The notes below the pieces were generated by a model that worked only from the letters and a program-made list of their open reading frames with translations, ran no database searches and was not told where the DNA came from. 64,000 nucleotides of DNA from Coffea arabica (Eukaryota > Streptophyta > Magnoliopsida > Gentianales > Rubiaceae), in contig NC_092326.1 of assembly GCF_036785885.1 (NCBI RefSeq), positions 39,642,287 through 39,706,286 of the forward strand, in the 5' to 3' direction. This document shows positions 48,619 to 62,200 of the stretch, piece by piece; the first letter of the stretch is position 1, and every line of letters starts with the position of its first letter. Made by a program: the position numbers and the translations under genes.

Positions 48619-50666
48619 TTTAATTTGCAAGAATTCTTTCCACGACCCTTGAATAATTCTTCTTCCTTCTCTTCTTCTGGCATGTGCATTTGGAGTGATC
48701 AGGAGGACCATAATAAGTGATAAAGTATGAATGAATGAATGAATGAAGCAGGCACTTGTGCTGCATGTGTACGTATTTGGAGAAAGAAGCTGCTGCTACA
48801 AATTATACATACATATATATATATATATGATCGAGTAGGTAGGTAGCCCAGAAGGAAGAAAGTGTTGTACAGAGAAAAATGGGTTTCCATGCATGAGCAA
48901 TAGCTCCAACCAGAAAAATGCCAGATCGAACACATTAATTAATTTGTTAACTATTTTTTTTTTTTTGGTGTTTACAATTAAATAACTAATTTGTTATATT
49001 AATGTGTGCTCTCAATTTTCTTTTACCCTTAATTATAAGCACTTCACTTAGCTAGCTAGCGCTTTGATGTATTGCATTGCATTAATTTTCTAAGGCTAAT
49101 TGTGTTGCATGATCGATGCCTTGACTTGGACTGGTAGATAAGACAATTAAGTTATGGATGCTTTCTATCATGAACTCAGGGCTCAGTTTAATAGATATTC
49201 TTTTTAAGTGTACATGTTAATTAATTTTGTGGATATGGAGTTATTAATGAATTTTGTTAGTTGAATGAGGAATTAATATTGGGGCATAACATATTATTAT
49301 TATTGACCATGTTCATGCATGCATGGTCCTTAATTTATTGCCCAGAAAGAAAGTGTTGATTGATTGAAGCAAATAATAATATGTACAGATTCCATGCACC
49401 AGGATGCAATTTGTTCCTATTTGCATATTCCTGTGAATCTGAAATCCAGCTAGCCAGATAAGCATTATCAAGAAATGAATGAAGTATCCGAAATAAAAGG
49501 AACTAGCTAATCTTATATACAATGACAATATATATACTAGCGTAAAAATCGAAATTCAAGTTGAAACGAAGTGAAATGGTATATATACGGTTAGCATATA
49601 TATATACAAGATTAACCCAAACAAACAAAAATGAGGAATGTAGTTAAAATTGAGGCTGATCAGGATAAGATTGAATGGGGGGTGTGAATTACTGAAAGGT
49701 TAGAAGACAAGCAGGAAACTAAAAGCCTATATACATGAACTGATCCACTGCATAGAAATCCTCTCTTTTTTTTTTGTTCTTGTAGTTAAAATGGAGGGAG
49801 GGGGGGGGGGGGGGATACAAAGAAGTGATTTCGTTATGAAATTGGTATGGTAAAAAAAAAAAAAAAAAGTTAGAAAGACAATGGTCCGGGTAACAAGCGG
49901 GAGCAAATGACGGAATAATTAATCCTAGCTAGGCAGGTTCGTTTCATGCATTAGATTAGAGAGGCTTGTTCTTCGACCTCTGGAACAATATATGAATGAA
50001 GACACTTAACTTGGTGGGGGTTAGTGCAGTGAATTTATCAAAAGATCAAATTCCTTCTTAATCTCTTGCAAAAACATTTGATAAAGCTTGAAGTTGATGA
50101 TTAAAACGATAGTGGCCAATCCCGAAGATCAGAATTCCTTCGAGGTGGAGTTGCATTAACTTTAATAAACCAGTTTAAAGAATTAGTAGCAAACTTTATT
50201 TATAATGAACGAACAAAAATTTGACAGAATGAAAACAGTTTCAGATTTTCAGTACTTGGGTTTTTTGCCACGCCGGCCTTCTCTCCAGAGAATGAAAACT
50301 GGAGGAAACAACAAACAGTCTCTGCACTTAATTACGTACTCTAAACAAGGAGGAGAAATATTTTGACCTCATTCCTGTCCCTGCAGATAGGATTTAAAGG
50401 GTCTAGCCATAAAAGATTGAATACCTGGTATGATTAAGATTAAAGCCTTTAATTAGTTCATTATTCTGCCAAACCTTGAGCTTGATATTATTATTAATTT
50501 TCGGCTTTAAGTTGAATTATCAAACCGCGCGGGCGCCCTTGATCAAATTAATCACACAATTAATTTGTTGTGCATGGGAACAAATTAATAACTTGATGAA
50601 CCCTTAATTATACAAATTAGTTGTTTGTGATTGCACGTTCATATATAGTTACTTACTAGCAATTAC

Positions 50667-50693
50667 TATATATATATATATATATATATATAT
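50667..50693 (+). repeat. (TA)n microsatellite
   Basis: About 13 TA units. Confidence 0.85.
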
Positions 50694-51674
50694 TGATAAG
50701 AGTACAAGAAGCATCACTTGAGGTCATGTGTCGCACGGGAAGCGATGTGGGGAGACTGATCTCTTCTCTGGTAGTAAGACCAGAATATGTACTTTGACAA
50801 TAATTATTTACAGATCACACAGACACACGGAATTCAAAAGGAAAGAGACAGAGGAAGAGGAAGGCAACAATGGTGGGAACTGGGATTGCTTTGGAGAAAT
50901 CGGCGGAGCACCCGTGCCTTCTTGGAAAAAAATTACCTTTTGTAAGTGGAAATATAAGTACTACCCTTTCTTTAACTACTAGTACATACTACTAGTATTT
51001 AATTAACTTGTAGTATAATCTTTTTTTTTTTTTCTTGCCAATTCCCTTTTGCACGGTCTTACATGCAAAAATTGCCATAGCAAAGGGAATTCCAAGAAGA
51101 AAAGATTGTTGTTAAAGTAGAGATCGAGGTACCATCAACTTTATTAATCAAAGAGCTGAGAGGTCAAAAACAAAAGTGAAGGGGTTACGCATGCCATCTA
51201 CTAGTTGTATTGTATATCTCATGTGGAAAAAAATGTTGTAATGCGTACGAGTTTCTTGCACCGGCTAGTCAGTCCTATTGAATTTCATGATGTTAAAGTA
51301 TAGAGGTACCAACTTTCAGTTTTTTTTTTTTTTTGGTGGGGGGGGGGGGGGGGGAAGTAGGGATAGGCACATATTCAATGAGTGTGGTAACTCATCATCA
51401 TATATACAAAAAGAAATGTTAATAGCAATTCAAAAATTATTTTACACTCCTCTCACTGTCCTTTTTTTTTTTTCCTCTTCAATATGTGTCGTTTAATAAG
51501 CGACAAAAAATGTTGAAGAGGAGTGTGAATAACAATGACCGAAATGAATGCGATTAACATTGTACGTTCTTCATGTATCTCTATTCATCTAAGCTTTACG
51601 GTATTGGTGTTGTTTAGAAACAATAATAACTCTTCTACAAAATGAAATTTTATTCCGAGTTTAAGACGTACCAA

Positions 51675-51698
51675 AATAATAATAATAATAATAATAAT
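51675..51698 (+). repeat. (AAT)n microsatellite
   Basis: Eight AAT-type units. Confidence 0.85.
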
Positions 51699-52146
51699 GA
51701 GGAAAGCTACTCATGACTCATGAGAAACATCAATGATTGGTTAAATCATGTATACATGGAAGAGAAATTACATGCATCAAGCAATATCACAAGTAGCTAG
51801 TAGTATACTTGAAGCTGTACATATATAGCTAGTATTCTACAAACAAATGGGTGTGTGGGAATATAGGTGCGATTGCATATCTCAGCTCTGAGAGTCTAAT
51901 AATGTCAGAGAGAATGGTGGTCGTCATGAGCAAAAAACTAGGGTTTGCATGAGATGAATGAAAAACCAGCCCCGAGCTTAGCTAGCAGAGAGTGGGATTT
52001 CGATGTTTTTTTAACTATAAAGGAGAAATGCAAAAGAAATAAAAAGGAGCATAGCCCCATGCATGCGTATCTGTGATCAAAATGTATTCTCTCACAATAT
52101 CGAATCATCTCATAAGCTAACAAAGGCCTTGGAATGCTCATTCTCT

Positions 52147-52178
<32 letters not shown>
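52147..52178 (+). repeat. (CT)n microsatellite
   Basis: About 15 CT units. Confidence 0.85.
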
Positions 52179-52181
<3 letters not shown>

Positions 52182-53238
52182 TTGTGTTGTAATAATCCAA
52201 CCCTTGAGGGTTGAGTGGATACTATGCTAACTTGGGATTCAAACCCTTTGACTTGGACTTTCAGACCTCCCAATCCCATTTTGTTTTTTGCTTTGGAGAG
52301 GGGGGGGGGAGTAAATGAAGAAGTAAGAGAGATGTAGAGACAAATTAAACAACCAAAAAAAATGGAAAAGTTGTATTTTCTTAACTTTGTGAGTGAGTTT
52401 TTCATGCCTTTCTTACTTTTGTTTATTGAGCTCTAAGGTCCTTCCTTAGAGGTTGCCATGAGCACAAGTCAGTTTTGCACACCAGTATGCTTTTAGGCTA
52501 GACTGGTCTTAGTTAGTCTGTGGTTTTTGTGGCCAAAATGGAATTGGGCGTCAGCAATATCATTTAGAGTTGAGAATGGTTGAGACTGTAATTAAGCTCA
52601 TATACTTTACACTGTATTGGTCACTAACCAATGCAATGTAAGAAGCTGTTTGAATTGCAATTTTTAGGAGTTTTCGTAGAAAAATGCGTAGTGTAATGAT
52701 TTAACATATGTATAATAAAAAAGGTGATTGAAAAATGTGCTTATAAAAAGCACAAAAATTTATTAATTTGTGGGAAATTCCTACTGTCTCGTTTCTTGAA
52801 AAGAACATCCATAAGATGCTAGCTAAGGCAGATTTATTAGCCATCTGCATTCTTTTCAAACTTTTTTGAATTGCTACCTGGACATTTTTATTTGTTTTTC
52901 TTTCGTTTTTTCTGTTTTGTTGTTTTTTTTTTTTTTTTTTTTTCTCTTTTGGGGCATGGGAGGAATGGAACATTACAAGACAGATGGAAAATAACACGAG
53001 TTACTTTTTGGCAAAAGTATTACTTGAAACTTTCTTAGATTTATTTGCAGGATACAACTCGTCCATGTACATTCATCCAAAGCACCACCTATTCTGTACT
53101 CTAAATTCTAGTTCATATGCATTCAACTTGTAAAACCCAGTTGAATTCCAGACTATGCTATCCGATGTAAGAGGAAATGAAACAGTAATCTACATACAGG
53201 ATAGTCGCACTTTATTGTGGAACAAATAGATCTTTATA

Positions 53239-56200
53239 CTAACATTCACTTTGATAAACATCCATCACTTTAGATGTCTTCTTAGGATGTGATTTGACCT
53301 GTTCTGTTACTCCTAACCATTTTTTGACAAGTTCGAATACCTTTTCATCTCTTAATAATGCCCGGTGACTTGAAGCTACTCCTACTCTTTCCACTGCTTC
53401 AAAATTGTCTGCCTGCAGGATGTACAAAGTTTGTGTTTAGAGAAGCAGATAAGAGTGCCCAACACACAAAAGTAATGAGCTGCAGAAATTAAAGGAATTA
53501 ATATTTTATAGAGAAATCAAGAAATGCTTGTATGCTGTCTCACTAGACGCACAATATACTTGGGTGAGCCAGCTGCTTCTGATTAATTATCAACCAAAAG
53601 GGTCAATTCCACTAAACCTAGGACATATTCAGAGACACAAATCATCGTGACTACCACTAAGTATTACAAAAACAAGAGCTAAGTTTACTAACCTAACAAA
53701 GCCTTCTTTGACTGTAGCATGGAAGTATATATTGCTTGATCATGTTGGCAATTTAGTCATGCATATAATATCCCTCAGGCATAAATACTGGCTAGAATGT
53801 TGTTCTGCAATTTAGCCGTCGCTTTATATTGCCTCTGATATAAGGAAAATAAATCCACAGGATGAGATGTGGAATTTGGTTCCTGTAATACTCTTCTTCT
53901 TAATTCAGGACCTTCCTATGCGATGTCATTTGCAGAATTGTAAAACGTGGAGATTAGCTCAAAATTCACCTCCTCCACCCTTCCCCTTCCCCGCCCCACC
54001 CCCCCATCCCCCCCCCCCCCCACAAAAAAAACCCCAAATCATTATTGACAGTTATCATCTCTGTGTTGTGTCAACGATTAGCAGAAATTTCAGCATCTGT
54101 GGTCTTCTAATATGGAGCAGTTATATGGGGAGAGGTAAGGTAAAATGCCAAAATTTCAGGACTGTTTGTTAGAGGTACCTCTGGTGGAACTACTAACCAA
54201 TAGATTGCATTGTTCTCTTTCTCCTATCCAGTTATTTACATTCATTTTCTTATAATTGTTAGTGTTTATGTTGGTAATTCAGGAAAAACCGATTAATTAC
54301 CTTATCATCGAGATCTTCAGTTTCAGTTTGAGATTAACATTTTGGCTTCTGTTACCTAAACATTTTGACTTCTTTTTTTATAATTCTTCTTTAGTCTCAC
54401 CTACTTCTTCCCCTGGCCAAGGAAGCAAATCTTTGAACTGCCAAAGTTCTCTAATTGGAAATCTTTACTTGAATATGATTCAATTATTAAGGGCTTATCT
54501 CTGTCAGACAAGAAAGGGGCAGCAGGAATGTGTTTAGCTTTGTATTTATGCTCATTTTTGGAAACATGTTTGTCAATTGGCAGTGGTCATATGAACAGTG
54601 ATGAATCAAGTGCGTGTCCAGTTTAAGTTTATGAAGGATAGACTAGTTTTCTCATACCAGAATTCATAAATTACTTTTCCAATCATAATGATGATGGAGG
54701 ACTGTTCACTAGCTTCAAGTTTTCTAGGTGTTCCTTTCTTTCAGTTCCTCCTATACTGCATTTGTGTGATCTGTGCATGCTTAACTAAGTTAGCCAGCAC
54801 TATTTCCACATCTTTACTTAAATTAAGTTTTACTGATCCTACCCATGGTTAATATTCAGAAGATTACTCGTATAAACTGCAGTTTCCTTTAAAGGTGGAT
54901 CATAATTAGTTTTTGACATTCAAGCTCCATGTGCTTTATGTCTATAGGTCAGCATATCCCACCTAGGTTAAATTTAAGCCTTCCGAGGTTTAATAACTGA
55001 TTAAACTACAATGAGGAACGCATGCACACAAACATGGATTCTTGGATATCTCCGTGTCCAATTCAGGATCTTAAAGTATCAATAGAAGAGTTAAAAATTC
55101 GTACCTTCGCTGATTCCGCTGGGACAGTTCCATCGCCATCCACATACGAGTACTGAGGCTGAACAGGCATGTAAAATAAGTATATACATATTCATAAAGA
55201 AACAGTATGAAGCAGAAAGAAAATAAGTCATATTTCATGAACTTAATGGCCCAAAAATGAAAGTTAAGCCTATGGTGATGATGAACCCTGGGGGAGGAGG
55301 TCAAAGGTACTCTTTCTCAGTGAAAATAAATTAAAGAAACCAGTTAACCACAAAGGCTAAACCTGAATTTCAAGGATATAAGATACAAGTTTTCTTTTTT
55401 TTTTCCCCCTTCTTCTTATCTTTCTTATACTTTAAATCATAGAAAAATTACAGGTTTTATAAGCCTATGCGACAATTATATTAAGATTTGGAGAAAGGTG
55501 CAGAAACGGTACAAAATCTGAGCATCAGACTATCAAGAGACATTTCCCTCAAAAAAAAAAAGACTATCAAGAGACAGCACAGCAAATTGTTGATGCACTT
55601 ACTAATGTGTGGCATATCTCAGACATTTCCTCAATTGGAGAATCTTGTGTACCATAGCTGCAATAGGATGCAAACAAATGTGCACAAGAAATTCATCAAT
55701 ATAAGTCTCAGAAATATGGAATTCCATGAACTTTTTGCCATGATTCATCATCATGAAGATTATCTAATTTTAACCAAAAAATAATGAAAATATTTATTCT
55801 GGTGTAACAAATGAAGTTTGCATTTTACAACATAAGATTTAAAAGCCTAGCATGGAATTATACTTAAGCACAGAGGATGGGATTCTAAAACATGCTGGTA
55901 TCTTTTGCAGACAGATCTCACATCTAACTTGAGAAACTTCAGATGAATGATATATTAGCCTAATGATATAGCACCAATTCGAAGAAAAGTTCTTTCAACT
56001 TTCTGCTGCTTCCTTAGAAATGCAGATTTGTTTTTGTTTGGTTCAGCTTCCTAATATTATGGTTTTGGCAAGATCCGAGTTTGGAACATAAGTTTTTCCC
56101 TGAGGTCGTTTAATGTTATTCAAACATATTTGCAACCCATACCTCTTTGCACACACCGCCACTTCTTTCGATTTAGGGCAAATTTTTGCAATCTCTTTTG

Positions 56201-59200
56201 AAGTGTATCTGAAGATTCCCGTAAGCATCGGATCAGTTGGGAGGAGATCAGTATCTGAGGGAGGCTTGGATGTCACAAATTTGCATCCCCATTGCTTTTA
56301 GTTTCTCTAGCTAAAAGTTGAATTTCATTTTTCACTTTGGAGTGTTCTAGGCAACATACTTATTGCAGAGAATTTTCAATTTCTCAAGCTGATCTTGCTG
56401 TGAGATGCATGCAACAACTGGAAAAGAATATCGGTCAAAATCTAATAGTGAAGTCCTATAAAACCTGTTTTCTCAGAAAGAGTGACACTAATTTTTGGTG
56501 AGGAGGATGGACAACAGCAGAATTCTGAGGTAGAGATGTTCTCCTATTGGAACAACTAAGGTTGATTAAAAGTAATCTCATTTAGAATTTCAGACTAATC
56601 AAGCATGTGGCATGAGGAATTATCTTAATACTGCTATCTGGTATGCTAAAGAATTTTACGCAAGCTAATACAAGCTTATTGGGCTTAGGTGACATATTAA
56701 TACACAAACTTTCTCATATAAAATTTCAACTTATTTTCAAATTTTTGTAGTGCACAACACCATTGAGAATTTAATTTTGGAAATTGAAAATTCTCAAGAG
56801 AGAGTTGATAAAATAGCTGTCAGAGAACATGAATTTCATGTCAATTTTCAAAGTTTTCTTAATTGCATAACAACGTTGAAGTTTTGATTTTCTTCATTCT
56901 AGGAAATCCTTTAGATACAGTAAGGATAGGAGCACATTAAAAAATGCTGGTAACTACCAGAAGCAGTGCACTGTCTGCGCAAACACATAAAATCTAACAT
57001 CATGGATCAGAAAGTGTGCTATTCTATTAGTGCAACTAACTTTTCTATTTACTCTTCGCGGTTTTTGAATTAATGAATAAACAAAATCCATTACATTTAA
57101 TTCATGTTGCTATTGTTACAAGTAAATAGGTAAAGAAATGTGGATTTACAAAGACAAGTCCTACTAATAGCATTAAAAGTTAGTCTGGTGGATATTAGTG
57201 ATTACATTGATACAGAATTACTAATCTAATGAGATCCCAATAGTTTGATAGAATGTAGAAATCTTAGGAAAAAGATGCATTTACTCTTTGATTGGCCCAG
57301 CAGACGATAAGTTCAATACAAGCTATTTTTTTGAAAGAATATCTAAATCCATAGAACTCACTCGTACTTCTGCATATTCTACAACTACTTGGATGACCTG
57401 GAAATTCATTCTTCCCAGATAAATGACTATCTAAGTAAGGTGTAATTTGGATATGTAGCATTAAAAGAGAAGCAGAATGCATATACCAAATTGCAAGGAA
57501 CAGACACAATCTAGCTAATAGCTTTAAACAGAATTTCTGCTAATGGAACAGATATTTGTGGGAAATATCACCATCAAAATATTAGGAATCTATCCAGTCT
57601 ATATTTACTCTAGCACGTAAAGAAGTAATCTGCGGGTAGAAATATAAACATGATGAAGTAGGCTAGAGTAGAGAGTAAAACTGTAGCCTCAGTAAAGGCA
57701 CCATCCATAAAACTCATCATCATGGGCTCAATTCACAGCGCTCTTCTTTCCCTGAATGCAATATTGAACGCAATCCCTCCCCGTCTCCCTCAAAACAAAA
57801 ATGAAAATTGCTCTAAGCCAAACCCCATAGATTTATCTTTATTGGTGTCAGCATTGCAAATCATAAAAGTCTGACATTAACTATCAGCAAGAAGAAAAAA
57901 TAACAGTTTCCATCTTTTAAAATCTTACTCATATACTGGAAAAGAAGATGCTATGAATCACATACCAAACATCAAGAGGCGTGTCATTAGATATCCCATA
58001 GATATTGTAGAAAGCAATGCCTTTTGGAAGTTGAGCACTATTGAGAATTTGGCGAGTACCATTAGCCCATTTAAGAATGGAAAAGTTGAAAGGTAGAGCA
58101 AATTTCTTGCCTCCATAATCAAGCTGCAATGTCAAACACAGAATTCTGTAAATGATTCATAGGTTGCTAAGCCAGCAAACACATAGATGAGCTCTAAGTG
58201 CAAGTGCCAAAGGTCACAAACCATTCGAGGATAAGTATAGTTCAATTATTATACTGGGAAAAAAAAAGTTTCTTTCTACTAGTGGGCACTACAACCGCCA
58301 GGAAAATGACAACCAGGCTGGCAGATCACTACATCAACAGCACTTAGGAAATGGAACATCATTTGCAATTCCAGAAGAGAATACTTCAATAGAATAGTAA
58401 AATCTAGCATACAATATCAAGGCGCCAGTTATAAAACCAAAATTTTGCCTCAGAAAGATAACCAGCTAAGAGGCACGAGTATGATTGCGTGTCTTTGAAT
58501 GATGTTGGACCTACTAGTTTTGAACTAACAAATCTACTTTATTGACATAAATTAGGGCAAAAGCAAAGAGTTTTAACACAATCTATTGGTATATCAAACA
58601 ATCCTACAACAACATCCTATATGAGAAATCATATAACAGATTAAAGACATTATTGTTTAGGAGATAAAGTTGGTAAATAATCTCAAGTAGAAGATCATGG
58701 AAGGAATTGCATATATAGAATGGGCTTTCAGGACTAATTTGGTGCAGCATTAGTAAGGATCAAGTATAAGAGAAGAAGGGAGACAATAAAGCAGAAAAGA
58801 GGTTGAGAAGAAACAATCAAGTTTCCTGATCCCTCAACAGATTGTCCAACTCTCAGAATTTCTCTTAAGAGAGTCAAAGCACAAGCCTTAGTCCTTAATT
58901 CAAGTTGTAAATGATATCAAGTAGTATGAAAAAGTCTTTGAAGTTGGGCAAAATGAAAGACTAGTTAAGTAAATTACCAATTGCAAATATCAACAAGATC
59001 AAAATCTTGGTAAATTTTATGTTGTCGCATGTGTGTTTAACTTTAAACCGATGCACCATCTCAATATGCTTACTTGCCAAAAGCTGGTAAAAAAAAATGA
59101 CACTATTTAGTGGTTATATGTTATATCTGAATGACATAGAATAATGAAATTGTCTTATAATGCCATGCCATTTTTAAGTCTTACCACCTCTTATCAGGTT

Positions 59201-62200
59201 TTGTTAATACATGTTGTATTTATAAATAAAACAGTTTTTTCTTTCTTTAAAGATTTTATTCCTATTCTGTCAAATCTAGAGTCAAGAAAGTTTGATGAAC
59301 GTCCTGATGACATGAATCTTGTTGTGCAGAGTATTTTACGCTAAATTAGCTTGTAATGTGACTCTTCTTCATCATCAGATCAATCAATTTTGATCTGGAA
59401 AACATTTTTAGTCAGTACATAGATTATATTATTTATTTCTGACTCCAGCTTCAATTAACTCCAAGCTAAATAACATAAACGAGAAACTTAAGGAAAAAAG
59501 GGGAAAAAATTAAATCTAGGAGAATTTAATTTGTTGCAGGTAAATGAAGTCAAATGAAACTACCTCATTATGCTTCAACGCTTCCTCAAAAAGAGTCATA
59601 CTGTCAGTTGGACCATAGGATTCCAGAACTACTGAAGTTTCCCCACCTTCTTCTGATTTTGATCGCCAAACCAGAATTTCAGGTTGCTTTTTCCACTTGA
59701 ACCATGGGTTTGGTAACATCTCATAGATTGAAGGGCACTCCACTACCTATATATGACAGAAACTTTTCTAATTTACATATAAATGGGAACCAGACACTTG
59801 TAGCCAAACATTATCAGGAAATGTCAACTCAATCAGGAGATGTTTATTTACAGCAAATTTATTGGTTTAATGTAAAACATTTCGGCAAAGATGTAATTGC
59901 AAAATTAGCCGGTCTAGCTATTAATATTTAGAGGTTGTTAAAAATCTTGTGCTAATGGAGAAGACTTGAGACCAGGAAGGTAAATTACCAATTGATGCAT
60001 CGACCATCTCGATACAAAAAAGAAGCTTTTAAAACCATCAACAAACTGCAATCCAGTTAACAGAGAATCATTGACGCAGCCAGGTGCACCTATTTATCAT
60101 GTTTTAGAGTAAGTATTCAAGCAGACTTGAGAGCCCCAAAAAAAAAAGATAGTTAAATTGAATAGTATTCAGACCATAGAACATGTTAAGTTGATCTACA
60201 TATTTCCGGGTTATGGAGTAAATGTTCAGATCCATCTCTAATATCAGTGACAATTAGAGTGAAGAAATGTGAATTGATTATCCTAGATACACAAATTCCA
60301 AATATTTCAGAGACCTTGTAGTTGCAAGTATATACCGTGGAATCCAAACTCTGAACATCAAGAAAACAAAGCAATTATCCTCTTGAGCTTCAATCTTACA
60401 ATTTGGAGTAAGCTGATAGTAAATGAAGATCAAGGGCAGAACTCAAAGAAACCAGAAAAAAGTAGCAAACAATTAATCCATTTCTCAACCTGAATTCCTA
60501 GATGTGTTTGGTTTTACTAGGCATTGCTCTTGAAATCCAGTCATAAGAAATGTAGGACAAGCATCGGAAAGGGACAAATAATTGCAATATGGCAAGTTAG
60601 CAAGCCTAAAAGCAGAGTAAAAAAAATCACCTTGAAAAGGGGTTGCAATGGTAATCCACTTATTAACATACTTCGTAAACACCTACATGATACATATGAG
60701 CAGATTCCATAAGCAGACAGGATATGAATGCAGATTTACCATTAATAGGCCAAAAGACTGATATAATTGATATATTACAGGAAATTAAATTTTGTACTGA
60801 ATATTCATGATCCACAAGTTTCTATAACATCTCATTTAGGAGATTTTCAAGGGTTCTGGCATTAAAGGCCATTTCATTTTTTCCTTCAAACAAAATCTAT
60901 TGTATGTCCTTACAGATGATAAATTAACCTGGTCTCACCGCAGGGATTTTAACCAGCTTTATCCTTTTTTCTTGAAAGTTGGCACAAACCTTCCCCCTAG
61001 ATGTATGACAGCCATATTTCCCAAAAATGATAGCCAAAGTAATGCAACAAAAGAAACTTCAAGGGTATCGAAACTAAAACAATATTGAAGAAAGTCCAAA
61101 CTTTCAAGAAGTATGCAGTTAACATTTTTGTCTTCCTAATCTGGCCAACCATATATTACATTCTAACTACAAGATTTACATGTTTTATACATGCTTACTT
61201 TGATAACCGCTGAAAATTGATTAAAGTTATCAATTGGTCATATAGACCTCTTTCTGAGAGTGCTTGGTCTGTCCCAATCTCAAAATTTACAATCCTGTCA
61301 GCATTATTATGTCAGCTTGAAAGCTCCAACATCAGATTTGATACTAATGATGCTAAGACTCCCCATGGTTATCCAGTACGACTAGCACCAATATTCTATA
61401 TATTATTTATTGATTTTCTAGCTATACTTTGTAAATTCACAACAATGGGATATACTATTTAACATCCGGACCTAGTAAAGGGTTCATAAGTGGTTAAAAG
61501 AAGAACAGGTAAACATTAAGATAACTCGAACTGCATGCACCATTATATTTTTTATTCGAGGAAAGATTACAAAAAAGAGATCGTTGACAACATTCATATA
61601 TCCACACCCTTTCATTGCGAGGTTTTTATGTGAAAACAATGATGTTCAAGAGGGAAATCCAAGAAAGTGGACCAAAACAGAAATAAAACATTCATATCTC
61701 CACACCCTTTCACTCTTGTAGCTGCAAAAAATGCATATGAAGAAATATAAGTTTTTTCTTGTCTAATGTGTAGGATTAGACAGATAGCTATCTTTTCATG
61801 CACTCCATGCAAGTTATGATTCGACAGGTAAATAATGAACCTCTACGCTAATAAGCACACCAGGAAGCTTTACATACATCATTATGAAGATACATGAAAC
61901 ATGTCACAAGCAATCCACCCATTGAGTGTGAAATTAAATTGACTTTTCTTCCTCCTGAAGCTTCATAAGCAGTTTCTAGCTTAGCTTTGAGGCCATCCAT
62001 TGCCTTGTCAATTCTGCAATATACAACATAAGGAAGCATTTAGCAAGAATTCACATAGCTTTAAAAGAACAAATTGAAAACTGAAAACAGAAGATCTTGG
62101 AATTGGCTGATTACAGTACTCAGATAACTGAAAAACACTTTTACAATCTTCGTTTTATGACAACTGAAACTTCCACTTGCTGACAAAAGATACCTATTGC

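Larger units (their letters stand above)
44515..53238. other. 8.7-kb gene-free region upstream of BABY BOOM
   Basis: I find no protein family, tRNA or known microRNA in either strand. The proximal part (44515-44700) is purine-rich and probably 5' UTR or promoter of the minus-strand BBM gene. The rest is AT-rich with several microsatellites (listed separately), long G-runs at 46689-46702, 49800-49814 and 51338-51354, a T-run at 52922-52943, and two G-box/ABRE motifs near 48.6 kb. The last part (52950-53238) is probably the LCAT3 3' flank. Confidence 0.55.

Noticed and set aside
44515-53238. MicroRNA precursors in the BABY BOOM upstream gap
   Set aside because: I looked for common plant mature miRNA strings (miR156, 160, 164, 166, 167, 172, 319, 390, 396, 399) and saw none; novel precursors cannot be excluded by eye.
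62014-62193. Possible second U12 intron (LCAT3 intron 3): donor GTATCTTTTG and TTCCTTATG near the acceptor
   Set aside because: Both signals miss key U12 consensus bases, and the donor AG/GTATCT is an acceptable U2 site, so I treat it as an ordinary GT-AG intron.
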